IMG/VR virus record: IMGVR_UViG_3300007734_000431
Location: 1-20,213 of that record
Origin: a virus
DNA length: 20,213 nucleotides
Strand: one strand, 5' to 3'
Shown: positions 7,036 through 15,042 of the stretch, in pieces
Numbering within the stretch: position 1 is the stretch's first letter
Layout of the letters: every line of letters starts with the position of its first letter
Notes under the pieces: generated by a model
Database searches by the model: none
The model's input: only the letters and a program-made list of their open reading frames with translations
Told to the model about the DNA's origin: nothing
Program-made: the position numbers and the translations under genes

Positions 7036-7621
7036 TACAGACCTACGTAAGGCACTACGCCGCTTTGCACCTGACCTAGATAAAGAGCTACGCAAAGAAT
7101 TAACTAGAGCGCTAAAGCCTGTAGTAAAACAGGCTAGAGGTTTTGTACCTGCAACAGGTGACATTATGAGCGGCTGGCAGCCTCGATCCTTTAGTGAGGC
7201 TCGCTTCCCGTTTTATGATTCTCAGGTCATAACCCGAAATATAGGTTTTAGTACAGGCGTATCTAAGCCTAATAAAAACGGCTTTACCTCTAATGCTCGT
7301 ATATTTAATAAATCAGCTGCAGGTGCTATCTATGAAACCGCAGGCCGTTTAGGACAGCCTCAGCCCTGGGTAGGGCCTAAAGCGGGTGGGTCAAGCCATA
7401 AAGTGAGTAGGTCAAACTGGCAAGGCGCAGGCCGTCAATTTATAGATAACCTTAACCGCGAGCCGCTTGTATCTAGCCTAGTAGGGCGTGGCCGTTTAAT
7501 CTATAGAGCCTGGGCGCTCAATAGGGGCATAGCCCTAGCTTTATCTATGAAGGCTTTAGATAAGGCTATAGATACTTTCTACCAGCGCGCAAACGCTGGC
7601 ACCTTAGATAAGGCTGCCTAA
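7010..7621 (+). CDS. HK97 gp10-like tail/neck protein
   Basis: A 203-aa basic protein. The N-terminus VEIRGNTDLRKALRRFAP, then a charged helix DKELRKELTRALKPVVKQARGFVP, resembles the HK97 gp10-like family of neck or tail completion proteins. Aromatic and Gly-rich middle segments follow (FPFYDSQVITRNIGF, GRLGQPQPWVGPKAGG). AAGGAG (6997-7002) is seven bases before the ATG, which lies within the end of the T frame. Its place between chaperone and tape measure is later than usual for gp10; a minor tail role is possible. Confidence 0.55.
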   Translation: MPSVEIRGNTDLRKALRRFAPDLDKELRKELTRALKPVVKQARGFVPATGDIMSGWQPRSFSEARFPFYDSQVITRNIGFSTGVSKPNKNGFTSNARIFNKSAAGAIYETAGRLGQPQPWVGPKAGGSSHKVSRSNWQGAGRQFIDNLNREPLVSSLVGRGRLIYRAWALNRGIALALSMKALDKAIDTFYQRANAGTLDKAA

Positions 7622-9624
7622 TGGCCGAGAACGCTAATGTAAATATAAATCTTAACTCTAAAGCCGACCTTAAAGGTTTTAAGCAAGCCGAGAGCGCTAG
7701 CTCAAAACTAGCCAAGAGTGCTAAAAAGTTAGGCGTAGCTTTAGGCCTGGCCTATAGTGCTAAGGCGATAGTCTCTTATAGCAAGGCCGCGATGATGGCA
7801 GCTAGTCAAGACCAAAAGGCTCAAAAGATATTAACTAATAATCTTAAAAACGTAGGCCTAGCCTATGCCGCTATTGATGCTGAGAGCTTTATACAGTCAA
7901 TGGAGAAGCAAACAGCTATTCTTGATGATGATTTAAGGCCCGCTTATTCTCAGTTAGCCCAGGTTACAGGATCAGTCAAAAAGACCCAAGACCTTATGGG
8001 CTTAGCCTTTGATGTATCAAGCGGTAGCGGGCTTGACTATGCCTCTACTGTAGATATTTTAAGCCAGGCCTATGTAGGCAACACAAAAGGATTAAAGCAA
8101 CTTAATTTAGGCCTGACCCAGGCTGAGTTAAAGGCTATGAGTTTTGATGAAATACAAACAAAATTACGGCAAAACTTTGCAGGCGCAGGTGGCATAGCCT
8201 TAGATACATACGCAGGCTCTATGGCTAAGTTAAGCGTAGCTACGTCTAACGCTAGCGAGACTATAGGCGGTGCCTTATTAGATGCTGTTGTAAAAGTTAC
8301 TGGCAGTAAAGGTATAGATGGACTTATCAGCAAGGTAGATACCCTAGCTAGCAGTATTGCCTCAGTTATTACACAGATTGGCAATATGGTAGGTGCGCTC
8401 AACGGTAACGAGGCGCAAAAGGCTTTTAGCCCTGGCTTTATGGTAAGCGGCGGGCGAGCAGGTAGTTTTAGAGTAGGCCCTACAGGCGCAGGCAATATGG
8501 CTATGAGCGTACAGAGCCAGGATTTACAAAAGTCTTCAGCGGCAGCGGCTAAGACCGCCGAGGCGCTAGCAAAAAAACGAGCTAATGAATTACTAACTAC
8601 AACTAAAAAAACGGCTAAGACCGCTAGCGATGCCGCGGCTAAAAAAGCAATAGCAGATAAAAAGTCTGCCGATTTAGCTAAAGCCGCTGCAAACTTTGAC
8701 ATAAGCCGCATCTCAATAGCTGCAGCCCTAAAAGCTACATACGATAACGATACAAAACTGCGCTTATTGGCGATGCAGGCTATAGAAGATGATGAAGGCG
8801 AGAAGGCCTTAGGTTATTTAACTCAATTAAAAATTCTCCAAGACTCTGTACAAACTGCCAAACTAGCAGGCATAACTACAATTAGTAATGCTGCATTAGA
8901 GGCGCTCCAATTTTTATTATTTAAAGAATTATCTGCCATTGATTCAAGTAGTATGGCTGAGGCAGATAAAAATGCAGCCAAAGATGCAGCGTTCAAGAAG
9001 TTTAACGATGCAATAGTCAAGCAGGGCGGCCTAGCTGCGGCTAATGAGTATAACGAGCGCACACAGATACAGCTAACCTCTATAGCCAAGTTAGCAGCTT
9101 TGCAGGGCTACGGGGCTGCCCTTGCCACGCTTAACACAATAATGGTAAGTAATGAGCTATCAATAGCTAAGACTCAATCGGCTAATGATCTAGCGCGCTT
9201 TGATGCACTTAAAGCCTACATAGCTTTGCTAGGTACTGCCTATGATGCCGCTAGAGCTTTAGCAGCTGCTAACGCGGCGGCAGCTGTTATTGTGCCTAAA
9301 GTACCTATAATCCCGCCATATGTGCCTAAACCTGTGCCAAGAGGAGTTTTACCTGACTATATGGATGACCCGATTATCCCGCCATATGTGCCTAAACCTG
9401 TGCCAAGAGGAGTTTTACCTGACTATATGGATATATCTAACTCTATTGGCAATATGTCAAATGCAACAGGCAACGGTGCAAGCAACGGCGCAGGTGACAC
9501 AGTAGTAAATATAAGTGCAGGAGTTATAGCTGCCCCCGATGAGTTTGCCCGTATGGTACAAAAAGCTATACAAAATGCTAACCGTTTTGGCAATAAACTT
9601 GACTATGCAGGGTCTATAGAGTGA
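7621..9624 (+). CDS. Tail tape measure protein
   Basis: A 667-aa protein that sets tail length and fills the tail tube. It begins NVNINLNSKADLKGFKQAES, a standard tape measure start, then a long Ala/Lys/Ser-rich helical body (about 25-560) with hydrophobic stretches such as IGGALLDAVVKV. Residues about 565-605 are Pro-rich and contain a 22-aa unit (IIPPYVPKPVPRGVLPDYMD) present twice. The C-terminus has VNISAGVIAAPDEFARMVQKA, a common ending. At 667 aa it is short, which predicts a tail of roughly 100 nm by the usual scaling. No lysozyme or peptidase motif was seen. It starts in a TAATG overlap and ends in a GTGA overlap. Confidence 0.87.
   Translation: MAENANVNINLNSKADLKGFKQAESASSKLAKSAKKLGVALGLAYSAKAIVSYSKAAMMAASQDQKAQKILTNNLKNVGLAYAAIDAESFIQSMEKQTAILDDDLRPAYSQLAQVTGSVKKTQDLMGLAFDVSSGSGLDYASTVDILSQAYVGNTKGLKQLNLGLTQAELKAMSFDEIQTKLRQNFAGAGGIALDTYAGSMAKLSVATSNASETIGGALLDAVVKVTGSKGIDGLISKVDTLASSIASVITQIGNMVGALNGNEAQKAFSPGFMVSGGRAGSFRVGPTGAGNMAMSVQSQDLQKSSAAAAKTAEALAKKRANELLTTTKKTAKTASDAAAKKAIADKKSADLAKAAANFDISRISIAAALKATYDNDTKLRLLAMQAIEDDEGEKALGYLTQLKILQDSVQTAKLAGITTISNAALEALQFLLFKELSAIDSSSMAEADKNAAKDAAFKKFNDAIVKQGGLAAANEYNERTQIQLTSIAKLAALQGYGAALATLNTIMVSNELSIAKTQSANDLARFDALKAYIALLGTAYDAARALAAANAAAAVIVPKVPIIPPYVPKPVPRGVLPDYMDDPIIPPYVPKPVPRGVLPDYMDISNSIGNMSNATGNGASNGAGDTVVNISAGVIAAPDEFARMVQKAIQNANRFGNKLDYAGSIE
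9311..9432 (+). repeat. 66-bp tandem duplication in tape measure gene
   Basis: Bases 9311-9366 and 9377-9432 are identical over 56 bases with a period of 66 bases (22 codons), so the reading frame is kept. The copies encode Pro-rich IIPPYVPKPVPRGVLPDYMD. Exact identity suggests a recent duplication. Confidence 0.95.
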
Positions 9625-10859
9625 GCGTACCTACCCTTAACGCTTTTATTAACTTTAGTACAGGCCCTAGCTTTGCTCAAGCGATGATATTAGACCAGGG
9701 TATTTTAGATACTAATGTGCTTGCCGATGCCACTAGCGTAATAGTTGATGTCTCAGACCAGGTAAATTACATAAGTACCAATAGAGGCAGAGATGCCGAA
9801 GCTGACCAATTTCAAACAGGTACGCTAACCCTGCGTATTGTGGATCAGAACGGGGATTTTAACCCTCAAAACTCCAACAGCCCTTACTCGGGCCTGCTCG
9901 ATCCTATGCGCAAGGTAGAGATATCGGCTACTTTTGCTAGTGTTACCTATCCTATCTTTATGGGCTATATCACTAGCTATAGCACAACTACTCCTAGAGA
10001 TGTAGGTGAGTTGGTTTTTACCACTATAACGGCTGTAGATGCTTTTAGGCTCGCGCAAAATGCACAGATAGCAACAGTAAGCGGAACAAGTGCAGGCCAG
10101 TTATCAGGGGCCAGGATAGATAATTTACTAGATGCTATTAGTTGGCCTAGCTCTATGCGAGATATAGACACAGGTCTAACTACTATGCAGGCAGACCCAG
10201 GCACGGCGCGCACGGCCCTAGCAGCTATGCAGACTGTAGCAACTAGCGAGTATGGCGCGCTCTATGTTGATGCTACGGGCAGTTTTGTAATGCAAGATCG
10301 CTCAGTTACGGCTAGCTCTGTCTCAGCTACAGCTACAGTCTTTAACGATAATGGCACAGGTATTGCCTATAATAATGCTGTATGGGTGCTAAATGATGTG
10401 CTTGTCTATAATGAGGCTAATGTAACTCGGACAGGCGGGGCAGTACAGACCGCTAGCGATGCAGCATCTATAGCTAAATACTTTTTACACTCCTATAACC
10501 AGCAAAACTTACTAATGCAAACCGATGCTGTAGCCCTTGATTATGCACAGGCCTATGTAACTAGCAGGGCTGAAACTACTGTGCGCTGTGATGCTATAAC
10601 CCTGGATTTATACACTAATAACTACAGCACAGGCATTATTGCAGCCCTTGATCTTGATTTTTTTGACCCAATTACTATAACCACTACACAGCCAGGCAGC
10701 TCTACATTGACAAAAACCCTACAAGTCTTTGGTAAATCAATGGAGATTACGCCTAATTCTTGGCGTGTAACTATGACTACCTTAGAGCCTATTATTGATG
10801 CGTTTATTTTAGACAGCGCCCTTTACGGGATTTTAGATACCAATGTACTATCCTACTAA
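9621..10859 (+). CDS. Minor tail protein
   Basis: A 412-aa protein that begins with GTG inside the tape measure stop (GTGA). Its first part (DVSDQVNYISTNRGRDAEAD, then TGTLTLRIVDQNGDFNPQN and LLDPMRKVEISAT) matches the common actinophage minor tail or baseplate-hub type, and the later half has domain-like stretches DATGSFVMQDR and ITPNSWRVTMTTLEP. It likely sits at the tail tip. The octapeptide GILDTNVL occurs at residues 27-34 and again at 403-410, each preceded by ILD. The short C-terminus after that repeat hints at loss of a further domain. Confidence 0.7.
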   Translation: MSVPTLNAFINFSTGPSFAQAMILDQGILDTNVLADATSVIVDVSDQVNYISTNRGRDAEADQFQTGTLTLRIVDQNGDFNPQNSNSPYSGLLDPMRKVEISATFASVTYPIFMGYITSYSTTTPRDVGELVFTTITAVDAFRLAQNAQIATVSGTSAGQLSGARIDNLLDAISWPSSMRDIDTGLTTMQADPGTARTALAAMQTVATSEYGALYVDATGSFVMQDRSVTASSVSATATVFNDNGTGIAYNNAVWVLNDVLVYNEANVTRTGGAVQTASDAASIAKYFLHSYNQQNLLMQTDAVALDYAQAYVTSRAETTVRCDAITLDLYTNNYSTGIIAALDLDFFDPITITTTQPGSSTLTKTLQVFGKSMEITPNSWRVTMTTLEPIIDAFILDSALYGILDTNVLSY

Positions 10860-10881
10860 CTATGAAAGAAGCAGGTGAATA

Positions 10882-11811
10882 ATGGCTAAGCAGACCTTTA
10901 CTACGGGGCAAGTGCTTACGGCGGCGCAGATGACAAGCCTGCAGCAAACAGCCCTTGGAGGTGGATCGACTACGGCTAAGACGGCTAGCTACACGCTAGT
11001 GGCCGCCGATGCTGGCACAGTAGTACAGATGAACAGCGCGAGCGCTACAACGATCACAGTCAATACAGCCCTGTTTGCAGCTGGTGACACGGTACAAATA
11101 CAAAATGTGGGGGCAGGAGTCTGCACAGTAACGGCAGGCACGGCAACAGTTAGCACTAGCTCTACGCTAGCCTTAAAACAATACGATGCAGGCAGCCTAT
11201 ATTTTAACACTACTAGTGCGGCCTTCTTTTTTGCAATAGATGCCGCCGATAGCACATCGCCATTAACTACTAAAGGCGATCTATACGGCTTCTCCACACT
11301 TGACGCGCGTATCCCAATAGGCACAAATAACCAAGTGCTCACGGCAGACTCAGCCCAGGCTCTAGGATTAAAATGGGCTACACCTTCTAGCGGTGGTAAA
11401 GTTTTGCAGGTTGTAAGTGCAACTTACGGAACGGAAGTTAATACTACATCATCAAGTTTTGTCGATACAGGGCTAACCTTAGCAATTACTCCAACACTTA
11501 ATACATCAAAAGTTTTAATATTGATATCGCAACACTATACGGCTCACGGTACATCAGGCGATGGAATTCTTGCAAATAATATCTTACGCGGAGCGACTTC
11601 AATTTTTGCTAATACTTACGGCGTACTCTTTAATATGGGAAGCACAAATCTAGGCGGTGGTAATTGGGGCTATACTCTTTTAGATTCACCTGCAACAACT
11701 AGCGCAACGACATATAAAACACAGTTCAAGCGCATTAGTTCAAGCGGAACACAAACAGCGCAATTTGGTTCAGCAACCAGCACAATTACATTATTAGAAA
11801 TAGGTGCATAA
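10882..11811 (+). CDS. Tail fibre-like / receptor-binding protein
   Basis: A 309-aa Thr/Ser/Ala-rich, beta-rich protein. The N-terminus AKQTFTTGQVLTAAQM is the usual start of phage fibre proteins. Residues 36-100 form a Gly/Thr/Val repeat-like sheet (GDTVQIQNVGAGVCTVTAG). Residues 125-165 hold the frequent fibre motif SPLTTKGDLYGF...IPIGTNNQVLTADS...LGLKWATP. Residues about 173-309 are a separate C-terminal domain (VLQVVSATYGTE... ending TITLLEIGA), probably the host-contact head. Codon choice from about 11400 looks more A/T-rich than before. It is followed with overlap by a small partner gene. Confidence 0.72.
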   Translation: MAKQTFTTGQVLTAAQMTSLQQTALGGGSTTAKTASYTLVAADAGTVVQMNSASATTITVNTALFAAGDTVQIQNVGAGVCTVTAGTATVSTSSTLALKQYDAGSLYFNTTSAAFFFAIDAADSTSPLTTKGDLYGFSTLDARIPIGTNNQVLTADSAQALGLKWATPSSGGKVLQVVSATYGTEVNTTSSSFVDTGLTLAITPTLNTSKVLILISQHYTAHGTSGDGILANNILRGATSIFANTYGVLFNMGSTNLGGGNWGYTLLDSPATTSATTYKTQFKRISSSGTQTAQFGSATSTITLLEIGA

Positions 11812-12068
11812 TGGCAAAAGGTTCAGAAGTTTTAGAAATGTTGTTACCTAATGGTGGCTGGACAATTATTGATAATGCGTTCGATTCAATCATCTATGAT
11901 GTAGGCGTTACACCTGTTACAAAGGCTCAATTTGATGCAGGTTTTGCAGAATATGATGCTTGGAAAGTAAACAAAGATGCACAGGCAGAAGCAACCAAAG
12001 CAGCAGCACAGGCTAAACTTGCAGCACTTGGCTTAACTGCCGATGATCTAAAGGCGTTAGGGCTTTAA
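11811..12068 (+). CDS. Small fibre-associated protein
   Basis: An 85-aa protein overlapping the fibre stop (TAATG). Residues 1-45 are mixed (MLLPNGGWTIIDNAFDSIIY), residues 46-75 an Ala/Lys/Glu helix, and the end is KLAALGLTADDLKALGL, an ending common among short phage proteins next to fibres. Like the fibre's last domain, the gene appears A/T-richer than others. A chaperone or fibre tip component is a reasonable guess by position only. Confidence 0.55.
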   Translation: MAKGSEVLEMLLPNGGWTIIDNAFDSIIYDVGVTPVTKAQFDAGFAEYDAWKVNKDAQAEATKAAAQAKLAALGLTADDLKALGL

Positions 12069-12094
12069 TAAACAACCGATAAAGGAGAGCAATT

Positions 12095-12463
12095 ATGGGG
12101 CCAGTACAGTTTAATGTAAGTAATGAAACTAAATACGATCTACGCATACAGGCATCCAACGGCGCACAAGCTGGGGCTCCATCAGGGGCTAGCACTAGCC
12201 TAAGTTTTACACCCGATGACACAAATATTACCTGTGCGATGCGCTGGTATCAGGACGGCATCTGCATATTGCAGGGCAGCGTGGCTTGGTCAGCTGGGGG
12301 CTCAGGGGCAGATGACGGTTGGAGTACAAGTAATTTAATCTGTATGAACGGGCAAGCTAACGGCGTGGGCTTTAGTGGCTGTAATGAAGGATGGGTGGAG
12401 CTTCAGCCTTTTAATCTTATGGCTAACGGCGGCGAGGTTAGCGTTACCTACACCAATGCCTAA
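12095..12463 (+). CDS. Unknown protein with four Cys, 122 aa
   Basis: Not recognised. AAAGGAG lies just upstream of the ATG. The protein is beta-rich (FNVSNETKYDLRIQAS, TSLSFTPDDTNITCAMRWY, GEVSVTYTN) and Gly/Ser/Asn-rich, with four Cys (in ITCAM, GICIL, LICMN and GCNEG) that could form two disulfides. No signal peptide or membrane segment. It lies between fibre and lysis genes, so a virion surface role is possible, but nothing in the sequence proves that. Confidence 0.5.
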   Translation: MGPVQFNVSNETKYDLRIQASNGAQAGAPSGASTSLSFTPDDTNITCAMRWYQDGICILQGSVAWSAGGSGADDGWSTSNLICMNGQANGVGFSGCNEGWVELQPFNLMANGGEVSVTYTNA

Positions 12464-12928
12464 ATGCTAACAAGCTATAACGGATGGCCTGCATCTAAGG
12501 ATCAGGCCGAGATAGGCATAAAATCCTATTCCGTGCCAGGCACTCTTATTAAACTGCGATGTGCCGAAAAGGTAGCACCTCTCCTAGTAGGCTTTGCTGC
12601 AGAATTTCATAACTTAATAGAGCCGTTAGATGTAGGGGCCTTAGATGACTGGGGCTATGCCTTTAGGATGGTGCGAGGCACTACCGATAAATTAAGTAAC
12701 CACGCAAGCGGCACAGCCCTCGATCTAAATGCAAGTAAGCACCCATTAAAATCTATAAATACTTTTGAGCCTGCTAAGGTTCCAATGTTAAAAGCTCTAT
12801 GTAAAAAGTACGGGCTAACCTGGGGCGGGGAGTGGACTAGACCCGATCCGATGCACTACGAGATAAGCATTAACGCAGTCAAGGTGGCAGCGCTAATAAC
12901 TCAACTAGGGCTAGAAAAGAGCGAGTAA
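12464..12928 (+). CDS. M15-family peptidase endolysin
   Basis: A 154-aa zinc peptidase that should cut peptide cross-links of peptidoglycan (VanY / L-Ala-D-Glu endopeptidase type). The metal site is visible: His80 and Asp87 in SNHASGTALDLNA and His131 in DPMHYE, with an acidic GGEW (Glu123) near. Length matches single-domain phage M15 endolysins; no cell-wall binding domain and no signal peptide, so release depends on the holin next door. The ATG follows the previous stop directly. Confidence 0.9.
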   Translation: MLTSYNGWPASKDQAEIGIKSYSVPGTLIKLRCAEKVAPLLVGFAAEFHNLIEPLDVGALDDWGYAFRMVRGTTDKLSNHASGTALDLNASKHPLKSINTFEPAKVPMLKALCKKYGLTWGGEWTRPDPMHYEISINAVKVAALITQLGLEKSE

Positions 12929-13117
12929 ATGAAAGAGCAACTAAAGGCCGCTGGCCTATCCTACCTACGCGCGGCTATATCGTGCGTGGGTGCGCTGTAC
13001 CTTAGCGGTATATCAGATCCTAAAGTATTAGCTAATGCTTTTATAGCTGGCCTTATCGGGCCTCTGATTAAGGCACTACAGCCAGGCGAGAAGCAATACG
13101 GCATAGGCTCTAAGTAA
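12929..13117 (+). CDS. Holin
   Basis: A 62-aa protein with two short hydrophobic helices (about 11-28, LSYLRAAISCVGALYL; and about 33-49, LANAFIAGLIGPLIKAL) and a basic tail. Size, topology and position between endolysin and a second small membrane protein fit a class II holin. Phrases such as LRAAIS...DPKVLANAFIAGLIGP resemble small actinophage holins. It should form membrane holes at the end of infection. It starts at the base after the endolysin stop. Confidence 0.72.
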   Translation: MKEQLKAAGLSYLRAAISCVGALYLSGISDPKVLANAFIAGLIGPLIKALQPGEKQYGIGSK

Positions 13118-13330
13118 GTGAGCGCGCAGGGGTGGATGGCTTTAATCTTAGGGGTTATTGCTATCCTCTCTGCCTTCTATGGCGGGGTGCGCTTTATCGT
13201 CAAGGCGCTAGTGGCTGAGTTACTGCCCGATAATAACGGGGGCCATAACCTGCGAGGCCGTGTAGATCGTATCGAGGTCAAGGTGGATAGGATTTACGAG
13301 CTGTTGATAGAGGCCAAACTATCGCGCTAG
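13118..13330 (+). CDS. Second lysis-cassette membrane protein
   Basis: A 70-aa protein starting at GTG just after the holin stop. One membrane segment (about 6-33, WMALILGVIAILSAFYGGVRFIV) is followed by a charged coiled-coil-like helix (RGRVDRIEVKVDRIYELLIEAK). The pattern, one membrane helix plus coiled coil beside a holin, matches partner or antiholin-type proteins in other actinophages. Role inferred from place and topology. Confidence 0.6.
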   Translation: MSAQGWMALILGVIAILSAFYGGVRFIVKALVAELLPDNNGGHNLRGRVDRIEVKVDRIYELLIEAKLSR

Positions 13331-13436
13331 CGTGTCGCGTTGCTAAATGTCATACCCAGGGGTCATACTTTAACTACAACGCCGAGGGGCTAACTCGGAA
13401 TAGGTAGCCTAATCGGCCCGATGTTAGGGGCTAAGT
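13331..13436 (+). promoter_or_regulatory. Structured gap, possible regulatory region
   Basis: GTCATAC is repeated directly (13349-13355, 13362-13368). A CCGAG/CTCGG hairpin with a 7-base loop spans 13382-13398. A second, imperfect hairpin (13407-13433) has the core ATCGG-C-CCGAT (13412-13422) and outer AGCC...GGCT. AGGGGC upstream of the next ATG may be its ribosome site. No good promoter was found; it may end the lysis transcript or control the next operon. Confidence 0.4.
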
Positions 13437-13598
13437 ATGATGATAGATATATCGTTTATAGTGTTATGTTTTATAGCGCTAGTTTTATGGGCTGTAATGA
13501 TGTGGACTATAGGCTTTAAGCAAGGTCGGCAAGAAGGCTACACAGCTGGCTATATGAAAGGCCGCAACGTAGGCCGCAGCTCGGTAAATACAAAATGA
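13437..13598 (+). CDS. Small membrane protein, 53 aa
   Basis: Starts MMIDISFIVLCF and has one hydrophobic helix (about 4-25) followed by a basic Gly/Arg-rich tail GFKQGRQEGYTAGYMKGRN, a spaced GxxxGR/EGYxxGY pattern that recurs in small actinophage membrane proteins. AGGGGC is a candidate ribosome site. Its TGA overlaps the next ATG (ATGA), suggesting translational coupling. Function unknown. Confidence 0.62.
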   Translation: MMIDISFIVLCFIALVLWAVMMWTIGFKQGRQEGYTAGYMKGRNVGRSSVNTK

Positions 13599-14206
13599 GC
13601 AGCTTTTTAGATAACTACGAGCTAGCCAATGACACAATTAAAAGGTTTTGGATTGAGCATCCAACAGGGCGCATTATGCCTATTATTGTAGATATTGACT
13701 TAACGGCTGGCTGGGTGCTATTCAAGGTTGAGGTGTATCGAGAGTATGAGGATCACCAGCCTAGCGCCATAGGCCACGCATACGGTAATGTAAACTTTTA
13801 CCCTGCCAATATGAAGCGCTGGATGGTAGAAGATGTAGAAACTAGCGCAATAGCCAGGGCCATAAAGCTACTTACACCGAGCGCCGAGCGCCCGAGCCGT
13901 GAGGATATGCAAAAGGTAGAGGCGCTAAAGCCAATGCCTGATAACACAGATTTTTGGGCTACTAACCCTGCAGCTGCAGCTATACCAACACTAGCCGAGG
14001 CTGTAACTACCCTGGCTACGTCAATGGGGGCAATAAGCGCCCCAGGGGTACCTAATTGTAATCACGGGGCTAGGGTATGGCGCACGGGTGAAAAGAACGG
14101 CAAAGCCTGGGCTAACTATGGCTGCACAGAAAAGAGCCGTACTAACCAATGCGCCCCTGAGTGGTATGTATTGGCAAGCGATGGAAGCTGGAAGCCGCAA
14201 CTATGA
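13595..14206 (+). CDS. Erf/Rad52-like single-strand annealing protein candidate
   Basis: A 203-aa protein. Residues 1-100 (DTIKRFWIEHPTGRIMPIIV, VLFKVEVYREYED, then VETSAIARAI at 81-90) follow the pattern of phage recombination proteins in which the ETSAIGRAL-like helix is a hallmark. A linker is followed by a C-terminal zinc-finger-like part with Cys155, His157, Cys177 and Cys186, a tail known from relatives. It should bind single-stranded DNA for recombination or for circularising or concatenating genomes. ATGA overlaps on both sides put it in an operon with neighbours. A general single-strand binding protein is the alternative. Confidence 0.62.
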   Translation: MSSFLDNYELANDTIKRFWIEHPTGRIMPIIVDIDLTAGWVLFKVEVYREYEDHQPSAIGHAYGNVNFYPANMKRWMVEDVETSAIARAIKLLTPSAERPSREDMQKVEALKPMPDNTDFWATNPAAAAIPTLAEAVTTLATSMGAISAPGVPNCNHGARVWRTGEKNGKAWANYGCTEKSRTNQCAPEWYVLASDGSWKPQL

Positions 14207-14394
14207 GCCGATACAGCGAGATAATAAACCTTAACGCTATGACAGCCAAGCTATTAGATGATGGCGAGGTTATCGCAGAATACAAGGTAGAAACCTGCGA
14301 TAAATGCGCTCGCATTACACAGTTAGATAAGTTTGGCTATCAGAAAAGCGATCCTGCTAATAATTTAATATGGTTTTGTAAAGAGTGCAGGTAA
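14203..14394 (+). CDS. Small zinc-ribbon protein, 63 aa
   Basis: Starts at ATG 14203 in an ATGA overlap with the previous stop; a longer upstream start was rejected because the extension only repeats the other frame. Two pairs, CDKC (about 42-45) and CKEC (59-62), form a likely zinc ribbon; the middle is NNLIWF. No named family. It may bind nucleic acid or a partner protein, as many phage zinc ribbons do. The stop overlaps the next gene (TAATG). Confidence 0.6.
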   Translation: MSRYSEIINLNAMTAKLLDDGEVIAEYKVETCDKCARITQLDKFGYQKSDPANNLIWFCKECR

Positions 14395-14906
14395 TGGGGG
14401 TTAAAGTTACTTTATCGCACACAATGGTTAAACAAGTAATACATATTGGTAAAGAGCGAGCAGTTAATTATGGATCAGAGCATATAAATTATAAAATTAA
14501 ACTACACGGCGATATTACCTTTAACGAGTTTATAACTAGGCAAGTGTTATATGTAGCTACCGAGATGGCTGTATGCGTGTGGTCGGGTATCCCAGGGGCC
14601 GTGCCAAACAATGAAAACAGAAAAGAAAAAGCCGATGTAGGGGCCAATATGGAAGTAAAATACAACACCGACGGCCCTGATCTATTTATAGATGATACTG
14701 ATAGGCCAAGCGACATAGCTATTCTTACTAAAGGCGCGTGGCCTACTTTTGAGTTAATGGGCTGGGCTAAGGTGGCCGATGTGCAACAGCCGCAATATGC
14801 CTTTATGCGCCCTGGTACTTATCGTATGTTGGCTAGCGAGCTAAGGCCTATGGATCACCTAGAGGTAAAAGGAGATACGGCCTATGAGCGATTACATACG
14901 CTTTGA
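14394..14906 (+). CDS. Possible PD-(D/E)XK nuclease
   Basis: A 170-aa protein starting at ATG 14394 (TAATG overlap); a start nine bases earlier is possible. The central DVGANMEVKY gives a D...ExK pattern as in PD-(D/E)XK nucleases, after a long helix with FNEFITRQVLYVATEMAVC. The later WPTFELMGWAKVADVQQPQY and MRPGTYRMLASELRPM resemble a phage family with the same end (gw...a...w...YxVxxxxLRPM). Place among recombination and modification genes supports a nuclease role, but the active site is only a partial match. Confidence 0.48.
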   Translation: MGVKVTLSHTMVKQVIHIGKERAVNYGSEHINYKIKLHGDITFNEFITRQVLYVATEMAVCVWSGIPGAVPNNENRKEKADVGANMEVKYNTDGPDLFIDDTDRPSDIAILTKGAWPTFELMGWAKVADVQQPQYAFMRPGTYRMLASELRPMDHLEVKGDTAYERLHTL

Positions 14907-15042
14907 GTGCAGAAAGTGCAAGAAAGTAACCAACCAGCTAGAGCGCATAGTTACCGATAACCTGCCGCCTAATGTAAAGGTGTTGGAGTGTAGCGTATGT
15001 GGCATTATGGGCGTGTGCTTATTAGAGGCTACCGATGCTTAA
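14884..15042 (+). CDS. Small zinc-ribbon protein, 52 aa
   Basis: A short frame starting at ATG 14884 with AAGGAG (14869-14874) nine bases upstream, the clearest ribosome site in the cluster. Product: MSDYIRFECRKCKKVTNQLE, then VLECSVCGIMGVC. Two Cys pairs (Cys9/Cys12 and Cys36/Cys39, plus Cys45) suggest a zinc ribbon. It overlaps the gene before by 23 bases and the methyltransferase by 8. Function unknown; nucleic acid binding is plausible. Confidence 0.62.
   Translation: MSDYIRFECRKCKKVTNQLERIVTDNLPPNVKVLECSVCGIMGVCLLEATDA

Noticed and set aside
8070-8711. 213-codon ORF on the minus strand within the tape measure gene
   Set aside because: Low-complexity Ala/Leu/Ser-rich mirror of a helical gene; no ribosome site or family resemblance.
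9320-9505. +1-frame ORF over the tape measure repeat
   Set aside because: Its internal repeat simply reflects the 66-bp DNA duplication; no family likeness.
13331-13436. Known riboswitch class in the structured gap
   Set aside because: Some short similarity to a glutamine-type core (CGGAATAGGT) was seen, but the other conserved parts are missing.
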